A DNA stretch of 64,000 nucleotides from Benincasa hispida (GCF_009727055.1 NC_052350.1:39694757-39758756); one strand, 5' to 3'. Counted from the stretch's first letter, positions 23,755 through 35,571 are shown. Notes: generated by a model not told the origin, from the sequence alone. Translations and numbers: made by a program.

Positions 23755-25806
23755 TTAGGGTTGGTATTCTAAATCTTGTAGGATCCTATAGTTTGTAATT
23801 ATAATGTACAAACATTTTATTTATGTGATAAAATATGTGATATTTTATTTAAAAATTAGTTGCATTAACCACAAACCAATAAACTAACATCCAATGCTAT
23901 ATTGTAGTTTAAACATGTATGTAGAGACATACGGGTGGATCATGTTTAAGCGATAACCTAAATGGTCTGTAGTAGATGGATAAGATTAGATACCTTATCC
24001 TGGTGACACTACAAGTATGGCCTGCTTTGTAGATGTTACAATTATATAAAATGTTACAAATGATCCGATCTTAATCATTCATGTGGAGACACGTGAGCGA
24101 GGATATTCTATACAAAGAAGTTTGTATAATATCGAACCACAAAATGTTTAGTCTCATTATATAATGTTGTTCATAATAAAGACTTACATTTCACCAGGAT
24201 GACCATAGGTAACATGACCTGAATCTTGAGTGAGTTGTAAACTTCTGGTATGAGAGCGGTCCTTCGATTTGTAAGGGAGGGAGTGGTTAGATCACCGACT
24301 CAACCAGCCTACCATTTTAGGGATTCATCTGTTTGGGAAGAGGGGTTTAGTCATAGTTGGACTATGATCTATTGTTCATTTCAGGGATCAGTGGTACTTA
24401 AGGAGTTAGATGTAACTACAGGGGAAAAACAGNTCCTTCGATTTGTAAGGGAGGGAGTGGTTAGATCACCGACTCAACCAGCCTACCATTTTAGGGATTC
24501 ATCTGTTTGGGAAGCTGCGAACACAGTTACACAAGAAGAAATTCACTCATTCCCCAATGTGAGGGCAAGTAGATAAATTGTTCCCTTAAGAGTTGATTCT
24601 GGGCTTGAACAATGTGGCACCACACCCTCTCCTGGCCCAAGAGGGGTTTAGTCATAGTTGGACTATGATCTATTGTTCATTTCAGGGATCAGTGGTACTT
24701 AAGGAGTTAGATGTAACTACAGGGGAAAAACAGTCATTTTAGTCCAGTTGTACTTTCGAGCAATTTGTGAAGGGTCATGTACTGTTGATTGGTTATATCC
24801 AATGGACACAGAAATATATTTGTAGTGCAAAGAGTGCAGTTGTCGGTCTTTAGTGGAGTTTCTGGCAGTTAACGGATGGCGAATAGTTTAAATAAAGAGT
24901 TTAATTCATGTACCGTTGGAGCTTCAAGCTATTGGTCCATGAAGTCCCCTCAGTAGCTCAATAGGAATTAATGAGAATTTATTTTTGGATTAATTTGAAT
25001 TGTCCAAATTAATTGAGAGAATTAATTGTATATGATATAATTAAGTTAAACTAGTTATATATAATATAATTATTATAATGTATTTGTTACATTATAATAT
25101 AAAGTTTATTTGAGAGGAAATAAATATTTTAATATTATTCGAATATTAATTATGTGAATTGGATTCATATTATTAAATTTAATATAAATGTGATTTATAT
25201 TAAATGTCATTTGTGAAAGAGAAGAAACTATAGGTTATATTGTATATGATACAATATTAAAAACTATAGGTTATATGTTATATATGATATAAAATATAGT
25301 TATGTATATATGTATAATAAATTAGTTATTATATATATATAATATTTTAATTTATTAAAATTAAATTATTTTATTTTATTTTAAATTAAATTAAAGGGAG
25401 GGGAATAACTTCCCTCTTCTTAATTCTCTCCATATCACATTGGTGGGTGGTTGCTAAAGGGAGGGGATTCATCTTCTACCTGGATTATTCAAATAGCACC
25501 TTTCTCATTATTCAATCTCTCTTCCCTCACCAAATTCACCAGAGCATCAGAAACTCCTGGATTCTCACCTGAGAATACCGAGGTCATCTTGTGGTCGTGC
25601 CCTTTCCAATTTTAGGATTTCATTTGAAGAATGTCTTCAAAGGTAAGGGTTTTCTAATCCCTATTTGATTTTCGTTCTAATTAGAATGTTGTATTTTTAT
25701 ATATAAATGCATAATTCTTTCTATCTCTGTAAAATTGTAATTCTGTAAAAATTGGGTTTGAGAAGATCCGCTTCTGCTCAAGGATCCCTTCACAAGCGTT
25801 CCTTCA
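23755..25806 (+). mobile_element. 5' LTR of the composite element
   Basis: Starts TATTAGGGTTGG (TG changed to TA) and ends ...GCGTTCCTTCA two bases before the primer site. The core holds 'tggtgacactacaagtatgg' and 'gcaaagagtgcagttgtcgg', followed by an AT-rich block and a GC-richer end with 'tcttcaaaggtaagggtttt' at 25633, a splice-donor-like string. Apparent length 2052 bp, but an assembly duplication around the N at 24433 inflates it. Confidence 0.8.
24260..24733. other. Single-N junction with duplicated flanks, likely assembly artefact
   Basis: A lone n sits at 24433. The 81 bases 24260-24340 recur at 24434-24514, and the 95 bases 24338-24432 recur at 24639-24733. By eye both pairs look identical. 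The left copy skips the 124 bases that in the right copy separate the two parts. This is the pattern of two overlapping contig ends joined by a gap character rather than a real duplication. Confidence 0.85.
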
Positions 25807-25808
25807 AT

Positions 25809-25821
25809 TGGTATCAGAGCC
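25809..25821 (+). other. Primer-binding site of the composite element
   Basis: TGGTATCAGAGCC, complementary to the initiator tRNA-Met 3' end, two bases after the LTR end at 25806. It fixes the LTR boundary and the plus orientation. Confidence 0.9.
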
Positions 25822-26762
25822 TCCATGTTTTGATCCCAAATTTCCAATTTTTATGAACTGTTTTTACAGTTTTTGTGGGTTTTAGTTTATGCATTCTGTT
25901 ATTTTTTTTTTTAATGTGATGAATTGTTGTTGAATGTGGTATTACACTGATGGATATTTTCAGGATTGGACATTAGAATTTATGACTTTATTTTATGAAT
26001 TTCAATCTATAAAGGCCCATGTTTTGGGGAATTTTATTATGAAATCGTGTTTGTAGTCTATTGTTGAGTCGTTCGTGGTGTTCCCGTTCGATTACTGGAG
26101 AAAATGAAGCAGAAAACGATGGAATTTTGAAGCAATTTGAAACAATACAGAGGCATCTGTACTGTAGCGTCACAACGCTGTTGAAGGGAAACCAATGACG
26201 GTTTAGTAGTAGAAGCGGGGATCAATCCCATTTTTATTTTTACAAAATTTCAGAAATTACAGTTTAAAACTATGCATTATTAAACCAAATTTTACAACAT
26301 GCAATTGAGAGAAATGGGGAAAAATTATACATTACCTTTAAAGCCAATTTCTTCACGTTTCCCTTGAACGAATCACGATCTCTACTCCGGTCAGGACACC
26401 ACCACAAAACGAGCTCTTTGTATTTCTTGGGTAGAGAATTCGGCAGGAATTGTGGGCTCTGCCCAATTGGTGGGAAAAAAAAGGATGAGAGGGAGAGAAG
26501 AAGATTTCTTTTCTGTGAATTTTTTGGAGAGAAAACTTAGAGATCATTTCATCTCCTTAATTGGTGGGGAAAAAAACTAAACTTCCCCACATACTATATG
26601 TTATATCAAATATAACATATAATCTATAGTTTTATTTTCTCTCAACACATAGTATTTAATATAAATCATATTCATACTAGGATGCTTGTGCCCTAGTTTA
26701 TTAATTTGTGTACTATGTATTTTAGTTTACTTTTATATTGTACACCGTACTAGCTTTAGGTC
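25822..26762 (+). other. Non-coding interior with an inverted LTR fragment
   Basis: About 0.95 kb with no gag or pol. The segment 26330-26690 resembles the family's LTR 3' end on the opposite strand: 'cattacctttaaagcc' corresponds to the inverted splice-donor region, then 'gaattgtgggctctgcc', then the AT-rich block. It is therefore an inverted LTR fragment captured inside the element. The remainder (25830-26320) is unassigned. Confidence 0.6.
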
Positions 26763-26773
26763 AAGTGGGAGAT
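26763..26773 (+). other. Polypurine tract before LTR-like block
   Basis: aagtgggagat immediately precedes TGTTGAGG at 26774. This purine tract-LTR junction is standard for plant copia-type elements and marks the start of a 3' LTR. Confidence 0.85.
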
Positions 26774-28744
26774 TGTTGAGGTTGGTGCCCTAAATCTCAT
26801 AGGGTCATATAGTTTGTAATTGTAATGTACAAAAAATTTATTTATGTAATAAAATATGTGATGTTTTATTTTAAAATTAGTTGCATTAACCACAAACCAA
26901 TAAACTAACATCCAAGGTTATCTTAAGGCTTAAACATGTATGTAGAGACATACGGGTGGATCATGTTTAAGTGATAACCTAAATGGTCTGTAGTAGATGA
27001 ATAAGGTTGGGTACCTTATCTTGGTGACACTACGAGTTTGACCAACTTTGTAGGTGTTACAATTGTTGTAAAATTCTACAAATGATCTAATTCTAATCAC
27101 TCATGTATAGACATGTGAGTCGGGATATTCTATACAAAGAAGTTTGTATAAGACCGAACCACGAAATGTTTAGTCTCATTATATAACGCCATTCATAACA
27201 GAGACTTACATTTCACTAGGATGACCATAGAAAACATGACCTGAATCCTGAGTGAGTTGTGAACTCCTACCTATATGGGTGATCCTTTAATTTGTATGGG
27301 TGAGACTGGCCAAATCGCCGACTCAATAAACCTACCATTTTGGGGATTCGTCTGATTAGAGAGTTGGGAACACAGCTACACAAAAAGAAATTCACTCCTT
27401 CCCCAAGCTTGGGGTAAGTAGATAAATTGCTCTCTTAAGGGCTGGTTCTAGGGCTTGAACAATGTGGTGCCACACTCTCTCCTAGCTCGAGAGGGGTTTA
27501 GCCATAGTTGAACTATGATCATTTGTTCATTAGAATGATCAGTGGTACTTAAAGAGTTAGATGTAACTACAGGGACAAAACGGTAATTTTGGTCCAGTTG
27601 TACTTTCGAGCAATTTGTGAAGGATTATCGTATTGTTCATTGGTTATATCCAATGGACACAAAAATATATCTATAGTGCGAAGAGTGCAGTTGTCGGTCT
27701 TTAGTGGAATGCACGATAGTTAATGGATGGTGAATAATTTAATTAAAGAGTTTAATTAATTATTCATGTACTATTGAAGCTTCAAACTACAGGTCTATAA
27801 GGTCCCCTTTGTAACTCAATAGGATTAAATGAGAATAAGTTTTTGGATCAATTTGAATTGTTCAAATTAATAAAGGGATTTAGTTATATAAGATATAATT
27901 AAGTTATTTTAATTATATATGATATAATTAGTATAATGTATTTGATACATTATGTAAGGAAATGAATATTTGAATAAGATTCAAATTACTTTTATGAATT
28001 GGATTCATAATTATTAGATTTAATATAAATATTATTTATATTTAATGTCATTTGAGGGAGAAAAGAATCTATAGGATATATTGTATATGATACGATATTA
28101 AAACTATAGGTTATAAGTTATATTTGATATAACTTGTAGTTTAATATATATATTGAAATAATAGTTATCAGATTTATATATATCTATATATCTATATATA
28201 TTAATTTTTTTATATAAATTAATTTTATTATTTTATTTATTAAAATTAATTTATTTGAATAAGGGAGGGAGTTACAACCCTCCCTCCATCTTTTATCTCC
28301 AACCATGTAAGTGGGTGGTTGATGATATATTTGGCATTTTTGAAAGAAGAGAGTCTCCTTCTTCACTAGGTAAGAAAAAGACAGAAAGGTTATGAGAGAG
28401 TGTTGTTCTTGGAGATCAATCACAATGCCTCATACTACTCTCTACTCTCAATTCATTCCTTCATTCCAAAATAGCCAGAGCCCACAACTCTTGGTTTCTC
28501 TACCTGAAAATACTAAGATCGTCGTGGTGGTAGTGTTCGTTTCTTGATCGAAGGATTCTTGAAGAAGATCTTCAAAGGTAAGACTTTCTGAAACCTCTAA
28601 GTTTCTTTTTTTAACTAAGCATGTTGTAATGTAAATAAATGCATAAATTTGTTCTTTCCTTTCTGTAAAAAATTACATTCTATGAACAATGGAAATTGGG
28701 ACGATCTTGTTTCCACTCAAGTTTCTCTTCAATGAGATCCTTCA
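26774..28744 (+). mobile_element. Second LTR-like block (diverged copy)
   Basis: Starts TGTTGAGGTTGGTGCCC after the purine tract and ends 'gagatccttca' near 28744. It carries the same ordered core words as the 5' LTR and 'tcttcaaaggtaagac' near 28571. Its 3' end differs more from the 5' LTR than the outer LTR (37900-39016) does, so it is probably not the direct 3' partner. Recombination between relatives is the likely origin of the three-LTR layout. Confidence 0.7.
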
Positions 28745-28745
28745 A

Positions 28746-29353
28746 AAGGTTATATTGTAGTTTAAACGTGTATGTAGAGACATACGAGTGGATCATTTTT
28801 AAGTGATAACCTAATTGGTCTGTAGTAGATGGATAAGGCTGGATACTTTATCCTTGTGACACTACGAGTATGGCGCACTTTGTAGATGTTATAATTGTTA
28901 TAAAGTGCTATAATTGATCTGATCCTGATTATTCATGTGGAGACATGTGAGCGGGGATATTCTATATAAAGAAGTTTGTATAAGACCGGACCACATAATG
29001 TTTAGTCTCATTATTTAATGTCGTTCATAATAGAGACTTACATTTCACCAGGATGACCATAGGTAACATGACCTCAATCCTGAGTGAGTTGCGAACTCTT
29101 GCTTATAAGTACGGTCCTTTGATTTGTATGGGTGAGAGTGGCCAGATCGTCAACTCAACAAGCCTACCATTTTGGGATTCGTCTGATTAAGGAGTTGGGA
29201 ACACAGGTACATAAGAAGGAATCCACTCCTTCCTAATATTGGGGAAAGTAGATAAATTACTCCGTTGAGGGTTGATTCCGAGGTTTGAACAATATGGTGC
29301 CACACCCTCTCCTGACCCAAGAGAGGTTTAGTCATAGCTGAATTATGATCTAT
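28746..29353 (+). mobile_element. 3' LTR of the composite element, first part
   Basis: Joins the preceding LTR at 'aaaaggttatattgtag' and lacks the first ~150 bases of a normal LTR. It then follows the family sequence to 'tatgatctat', where a different LTR (TGTCACACCC...) interrupts it. It continues at 37900. Confidence 0.75.
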
Positions 29354-29837
29354 TGTCACACCCATTCCCGACCTTGTCTCCTAGACCCAGAGGGAGACGT
29401 GAAGACAACCAATACCACCCTTGTGATACCAACTACCCAACTTCATACCATTCCACAACTAGCTAATAAATAAGAACTTAACTATTTTTTTATGAACGGT
29501 TACAAGGTTTGTACTTTACACAATATAAGCTTTATCAATCCTAATTACTTTCAAAGATAACCCCAATCTGAGTCCCGCACTGTGAGAGAGTAGTAGGTCT
29601 AGACCTTAGGTGGCTTTTCTCAGAACGTTCTGCTTTCTGCTGCCTAGGGAGGAAGTAAAATATTGGAAAATGTGAGCTAGAAAGCCTAGTGAGTGGTATC
29701 CTTCAACAAATGAAAAATAAGTTTGATTTAAGGAACACATTTGTGAAAAAACAATTTTCACACGATATTCATCACAACCACAATAATGCAACCCTCCCAG
29801 CCTGGTAACTACATAACCCTGACATAATCATGTATCT

Positions 29838-30631
29838 TGTGAGAGTTTCTGAACCTAACTTAGATAGCCAAACAGAACGCAAACAATCAACAGAAATAAA
29901 TCGAAAGCAGTAAAGAACACCAAGATATATAGTGGTTCGACCAGTTTGGTCTACATCCACTTTGAGAACCAGCTTGAATTAATTTATTAATGAGCAATAA
30001 AGGAATTTTACAAATTACAAATAATCAACGAAATCACCAATCTGTAATTTTAAGTATCCACTGATACCGAGAGATCCGCACACAACGTCGCCTCTATCTA
30101 CTGAGAACCCCACTGCAAAACAGCCCAAAATAGTATGCAACTCGCCTCTGACCGGCGAACCACGCGCAGACCCGCGCGTATCACTCAATGCTGCCGGAAG
30201 CAGCCTCCACAGCAAAACCGAACTGCCTGCTACTCAGATTGACTAACCTCACAGACTGGACCGCGACAGCCAGAACCGCCGCCCACGTCGTGAACTTCCA
30301 AGACCGAACCACCTGACGGAAACCTCCCACGCTACCCGCTGATCTGTAAGCACCACGCTCACCGATCGATCATGATCTACTTCCACCGGCGGCCTCCGAT
30401 TAGTGTCCCAGGCGGCTCTCTCGTTTTGGTCTTGTGTTAGTCCAACTCTCTTTGGGCGGCTACAACTTTTTTCTTCCAGCAAAAGGAAACCCACGAAAAA
30501 AAGCCCTAATTTTGGAGAAGAAGGAAAAATTACAAGTTTCCCACTGCTCAATAATTACGATAATGTCATTGGGCCTTTAATTTTTCAAAAAACTCAATAA
30601 AACCCACTTAAAAACCTTGTTATTTTCTATA
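29838..30631 (-). mobile_element. Copia 3' LTR
   Basis: Plus-strand start tgtgagagtttctgaacc, matching 34767 onward. Its inner edge (minus-strand LTR start) reads TATAGAAAATAAC where the other copy reads TGTAAAAAATAAC, so the TG terminus has mutated. The polypurine tract lies directly beside it. Confidence 0.85.
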
Positions 30632-30643
30632 AATCTCCCTCAT
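30632..30643 (-). other. Copia polypurine tract
   Basis: The minus strand reads ATGAGGGAGATT directly before the 3' LTR start; this primes plus-strand DNA synthesis in LTR retrotransposons. Confidence 0.75.
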
Positions 30644-30686
30644 AACAAGAGTATTTAAGTGCCAAGTTGATTCTCCAATCTTCCTA

Positions 30687-31211
30687 TCATCCAGATTTAA
30701 TATTCAGCTCATCTAATAGGTATTTGAACCTATGGGCTGGACGAACCTTGGTTAACATATCTGACAAATTCTCAACTGTATGAACCTTGACCAGTTCAAC
30801 ATCTTTCTGGGCCATAACTTCTCTGATAAAATGAAATTTAACATTGATATGCTTAGACCGTTCATGATGAGATGGATTCTTCGCAAGATGAATAGCACTC
30901 TGGCTAGCATAACGGACGATAGGAATGAACTCCTGCGACAACAACTCACCAACTATCCTTTTCAACCACACTACCTCTTTCACAGCTTCACCCACTCAAA
31001 TATACTCTGACTCAGTAGTAGACAAGGAAACAACTGACTGTAGAGCAACCTTCCAACTGACCACATTACCAAACAAACGAAAAATGTGACCTGATAGAGA
31101 CCTTCTTTTGTCAAGGTCTGCAGCATAATCTGCAACTGTGAAGCCTTCCAACAATGCTGATTTTTCACAATCCCTGCTAAAACACAATGATACACTGGCA
31201 CTACCTTTCAA
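30687..31211 (-). pseudogene. Copia RNase H domain, broken
   Basis: On the minus strand the frame shows 'GFTVADYAADLDKRRSLSGH' and 'SLSTTESEYI', then, after a stop, 'GEAVKEVVWLKRIVGELL' and 'SKHINVKFHFIREVM'. These are standard copia RNase H landmarks: the DADYAGD-type first Asp, TEAEY, and H(I/V)...FHF.R. A stop directly after SEYI breaks it. It is the last domain of the polyprotein, ending just before the polypurine tract. Confidence 0.85.
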
Positions 31212-31595
31212 ATATCAAAGCACCCATTTAATAACATTCCAATGCTCATTCCCAGAATTTGACATAAACCTACTTATCATACTCATAGCATATCCCAAGT
31301 CAGGCCTAGTACAAATCATCAAATACATAATACTTCCAACAGCATTACAATAAGGAATATTAGCCATCTTTAACCTTTCTTGTTCAGTAACAAGACACTA
31401 AGATGAAGAAAGCCTAAAATGAGATGCTAAGGGTGTTGAAACTACCTTACAACCAAACATATTATACTTCTCAAGCAGTTTTATGCACATAACACTCATG
31501 CGAAATGGTTAGCAAACCTTTCTCCCTATCTCTTTTCACATCCATGCCTAGGATCCTTTTTAGTTCACCTAAATCTTTCATCTCAAATTCACTAC

Positions 31596-32393
31596 TCAAT
31601 CTTTCTTGAGATCACAGATTTCAGAATAATCCTTAAACCCTAGAATCATATCATCTACAGACAGAAGTAGATAAGTATATGTACCTTTCTGAGATAGTTT
31701 CCAGTACACGCAGGCATCATATGAGCTCCTGTGAAACCCCTGCTTCAGAATAAAGATGTCAAACCTGATATACCATTGTCTCGGTAATTTCTTCAATCCA
31801 TAGATGGACCTGTGAAGACGAAAAACCATGTCTTCCTTTCCTTTCACCTCATAGCCCTTAGGTTGAGCCATGTAGATTCACTTCCTCCAATTCACCATGA
31901 AGGAAAGTTGTGGTAACGTCCATCTGTTCAACAACACATATCAAAGTGAACAACAATATATATAATTAATCGAAATGGACGAATGCCTCACCACTAGAGA
32001 GAAAATCTCCATGAAAGTCAACTTTCTCCTTTGAGTGTAGTCCTTGGCTACCAGTCTAGCCTTATACTAGGCTTGCTATCACCTTCTGTACCTGGCTTGA
32101 ATTTTATAATCCACTTTGATGTTGAATGAGTTTCTGATTAGGAGGCTTTGGACCAATGACCATGTCTGATTCTTCTGCAACGAGAACAACTCTACTTCCA
32201 TAGTATCTTTCCACTGTTCCTTCAAATCAGATACAATAGCCTCCTCAAAAGTAAGAGGCTCTGCTTCAATACTGTCAGTTGCACAAGTAAGAGCATAAGC
32301 AACTAAATCAGCATAACCATACCTCGTAGAAGCTTGCCTCACCCGCTGAGGCCTGTCACGTGGTAAGCTGATAGTTTTGTAGGTCACTGCCAC
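31596..32393 (-). pseudogene. Copia reverse transcriptase, broken
   Basis: The first part, 32393-32079, holds the pre-RT segment (EAIVSDLKEQWKDTMEVEL). The second, 31871-31596, holds 'LHRSIYGLKKLPRQWYIRF' and 'YLLLSVDDMILGF', where the family has YVDD. The first residue of the catalytic box is therefore serine instead of tyrosine; both aspartates remain. Stops and a frame change lie between the two parts. Confidence 0.85.
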
Positions 32394-32718
32394 TTAAGCT
32401 TTCTTCACCAAAAGCTCCCTCATCAATCAAAGTTCTCTGCAGTTGAGGCTGTCTACCATCAGAACTGGGATGACTGATCACTGGAATCACCTGAACTAAC
32501 TGATGGTTGTGCTTTAGAATCAATTCTAACCTCTGCCTCAACCTGATCAACTGTCTGCTGTTTCTGCTGCTCTTTGACACGAAATGGCATCTCTGTTTCA
32601 TTAAAGGTCACATCTCTGCTGATAATGCATTTATTTCTGCCCTCTTCCAAGCACCAAAGTTTATATCCTTTAACACCCTGAGGATAGCCAATAAACATAC
32701 ATTCCAGTGCCCTCTTGT

Positions 32719-33340
32719 TCAGCTTCCCTTCCTTAACATGAGCATAAGCTGAACATCCAAATACTCTGAGATGATCCAAGCTTGGAGCTTTTCCTGTCCA
32801 TATCTCCTGAGGTCTAAAGCGGAAGACAGACTCCTATTAATAAGATAACAAGCTGTTTGGGCAGCTTCCCCCCAAAATTTCAAGGGTAATGAAGCATTTG
32901 TCAAGAGACATCTTATACGCTCCATAATTGTTCTGTTGAACCTCTCAGCTAAACCATTCTGCTGTGGAGTGTACGTAACAGTGAAATGCCTCGTAATTCC
33001 TTCAAATTTGCAAAATTTATCAAATTTGTAATTCACAAATTCTAAATCGTTGTTTGTTCTTAGATATTTTACCTTTCTACCTGTCTGGTTCTCAACCTGC
33101 TTTTTCCATTCAAGAAATTTACCAAAAGCTTCATCCTTCTGCTTTAGTGGATACATCCACACCTTTCTTGAAAAACCATCAATGATTGACATAAAGTATC
33201 TCGAACCTCCCATAGAAGGTACCTTTGTAGGACCCCACAAATCTGAATGAATATAATCTAAAATTCCTTTAGTAGAATGCTTCCCTTTCCCAAACTTCAC
33301 TCTGGTAGACTTTCCCATTATGCAATGTTCACAAAATAGG
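32719..33340 (-). pseudogene. Copia integrase, catalytic aspartate lost
   Basis: The start shows CEHCIMGKSTRVKFGKGKH, the end of the HHCC zinc motif. The core follows: 'HSDLWGPTKVPSMGGSRYF' (first Asp), then 'KYLRTNNDLEF' where the family has RTDNG.EF, and 'QQNGLAERFNRTIMERIR' (Glu). The second catalytic Asp is Asn. The frame is otherwise open for about 200 codons and ends in a shifted tail that should read into the pol linker. Confidence 0.9.
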
Positions 33341-33527
33341 AGTTCAATGTCTTTAATTCCTCCAAGAAAACCTTATTGTGAAAGAGCTTGCAGACCTCTT
33401 TCACTCACATGAGCCAATCTGTTATGCCATAACATAGATATATCTGTTTCTTTCCCAGATGCAATAGCAGCACTACCTGAAACTGCAGTACCTTCCAATA
33501 CATAAAGACCATTCCTCAAGGTCCCCT

Positions 33528-33830
33528 TCAGCTTAACCAAAGAACCCTTGATACCTTCAGAACTCGATTCTCAGATTTATAAGAATAACCTGCTCTATCT
33601 AATTCGCCCAGAAAAATTAGATTTTGTTTGAGTTCTAGAACATACCTTACATTTGTAAGAATTTTGATCATACCATCATGTGTTGCAATTCGAACTGACC
33701 CAATTCCTTTTACATCACAAGCACCATTATCACCAAGCAGAAGTGATCCCCCATCATTTTCCTGAGTCAATCCATAAATCCCGATTAGGAGTCATGTTAA
33801 ACGTGCACCCTAAATCCATGATCCAAGCAT
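33528..33830 (-). pseudogene. Copia protease and GAG-pre-integrase region
   Basis: The protease active-site triad reads D-L-G (33816-33808) in the context AWIMD-L-GCTFNMTP, where D-S/T-G is required. 'GIGSVRIATHDGMIKILTNV' and 'ELKQNLIFLGELDRAGYSY' then mark the GAG-pre-integrase domain. Stops separate the halves. The loss of the Ser/Thr next to the catalytic Asp should inactivate processing. Confidence 0.8.
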
Positions 33831-33867
33831 TCTGAATGTCCCTGCTGGACACCATCAAAACCTCTGT

Positions 33868-34667
33868 TTAATCATACCCATCAGTAATATTTGCTGCACT
33901 AGAATCCCCTGTATGCTTGCTACTTGATGCTTCCTTGCTCTTATTCAAAAGGTAATTCTTTCTAAAATGTCCTTCTTTATGACATAGGAAACACTTTTTG
34001 CTTTTCCCCTTTGATTTCGACCTGGATCTCGACTCTTTTCTTTTTCCGTTCTTTTTCTCATTTCTGCCTCTGGCCATGAGTAACTCTCCATCCTTGCGTT
34101 CCTTTTTAATCTCGAGATTTCTCGTTCTCAAGGCATCCAACACTATATCCATGGACAATGAATCCCGTCCATATTTAATAGCTGCCTTAACTTCTCGATA
34201 CGATTCTGGCAAAGAATTCAGAAGAATAACTGCTTGATTTTCATCCGACATCTTCTTACCGATGTTATTGAGATCAACTATAATCTTCTAGAATTCATCT
34301 AAGATCTCTTTTAAGCCTTTACTTGAGTCCATCTTATATCCAAAGAATTTCTCCTTAAATATAATTTATTTGGCAAGGACTTAGTCAAATAAAGACTTTC
34401 CAGTTTCTTCCACAACTCCGTTGTAGAAGTAGCCTCATCTACTAGCCTAAGCACAACATCTGACAGATACAGAATTATCTTCGAATAGGTCATCTCATCC
34501 ATATCCCTTTTTTCAGCTTCTATAATTGTTGGTGGAAGGTTATCTTCGTCTAAGATTTTGGCTACCTTTTGTTGAATCAGAATAGCCCTAATCTTTTTCC
34601 TCCATAACCCGAAATCACCTTTCCTATCAAATTTAATAACTCCGAACCGTGTAGACATCGAAGCCAT
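33868..34667 (-). pseudogene. Copia Gag, zinc knuckle missing its last cysteine
   Basis: The first frame (34667-34311) begins MASMSTRFGVIKFDRKGDFG, then 'RKKIRAILIQQKVAKIL' and 'TSTTELWKKLESLYLTKSLP', the usual DUF4219/UBN2 Gag. A frame change and a stop follow, and the second frame (34251-33868) has 'NQAVILLNSLPESYREVKAA' and the knuckle CFLCHKEGHFRKNY. The spacing is C-x2-C-x4-H-x4-Y where the last position should be Cys. The ATG at 34667 is the natural start, about 85 bases after the primer site. Confidence 0.9.
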
Positions 34668-34752
34668 CTGTCAAAAATAATTCCAACAAAAATTCCTGAA
34701 CAAAGAAATATGCCAGCACACACTACCACACAATCTCTTTGGATCAACTGAA

Positions 34753-34764
34753 GCTCTGATACCA
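34753..34764 (-). other. Copia primer-binding site
   Basis: The minus strand reads TGGTATCAGAGC two bases inside the 5' LTR edge (34767); complementary to the initiator tRNA-Met 3' end. Confidence 0.92.
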
Positions 34765-34766
34765 CT

Positions 34767-35566
34767 TGTGAGAGTTTCTGAACCTAACCTAGATGGCCAA
34801 ACAGAATGCAAACAATCAGCAGAAATAAATCGAAAGCAGTAAAGAACACAAAGATATATAGGGGTTCGACCAGTTTGGTCTACATCAACTTTGAGAACCA
34901 GCTTGAATTAATTTATTAATGAGCAATAAAGGAATTTTACAAATTACAGATAATCAACGAAATCACCAAATTGTAATTTTAAGTATCCACTGATATCGAG
35001 AGATTCGCACACAACGTCGCCTCTGTCTACTAAGAACAACCCGCTGCAAAACAGTCCAAAACAATGTACAACTCGCCTCTGACTGGTGAACCACGTGCAA
35101 ACCCACGCGTATCTCTTAATGTTGCTCGGAAGCAGCCTCTACGGCGAAACCGAACTGCCCTGCCTTACTCAGATCGGCTAACTCTCAGACCGTACCACGA
35201 CAGCCCAAACCGCCGCCCACGCCGTGAACTTCCAAGACCGAACCACCTGACGAAAACCTCCCACGTTGCTCGCTGATCTGCAAGCACCACGTTCACCGAT
35301 CAATCGTGATCTACTTCCACCAGCAGCCTCCGATTAGTGGTCCTAGGCAGCTCTCTCGTTTTAGTCTTGCGTCAGTCCAACTCTCCTTGGGCGGCTGCAA
35401 CTTTTTTCTTCCAACAAAAGGAGACCCACGAAAAAAAGCCCTAATTTTGGAGAACAAGGAAAAATTACAAGTTTACCACTACTCAATAATTACGATAATG
35501 CCATTGGGCCTTTAATTTTTCAGAAAACCAAATAAAACCCACTTAAAAACCTTGTTATTTTTTACA
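34767..35566 (-). mobile_element. Copia 5' LTR
   Basis: 800 bp, starting TGTAAAAAATAAC on the minus strand at 35566 and ending ...CTCTCACA at 34767. Being upstream of gag it is the 5' LTR. A GC-rich block around 35040-35400 (R/U5 side) is shared with the other LTR. Confidence 0.9.
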
Positions 35567-35571
35567 TATCT

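Larger units (their letters stand above)
29838..35566 (-). mobile_element. Full-length Ty1/copia retrotransposon with perfect TSD tatct
   Basis: Two LTRs (29838-30631, 794 bp; 34767-35566, 800 bp), a tRNA-Met primer site and a polypurine tract frame a minus-strand gag-protease-integrase-RT-RNase H region, the copia order. tatct flanks it exactly at 29833-29837 and 35567-35571. The LTRs differ at 7 of the first 121 aligned bases, so the insertion is not recent. Coding frames are broken and several catalytic residues are changed, so it is not autonomous. It sits inside the 29354-37899 solo LTR. Confidence 0.93.

Noticed and set aside
24250..24576. 108-codon open frame reading through the N
   Set aside because: It exists only because of the duplicated contig ends around position 24433 and lies within an LTR.
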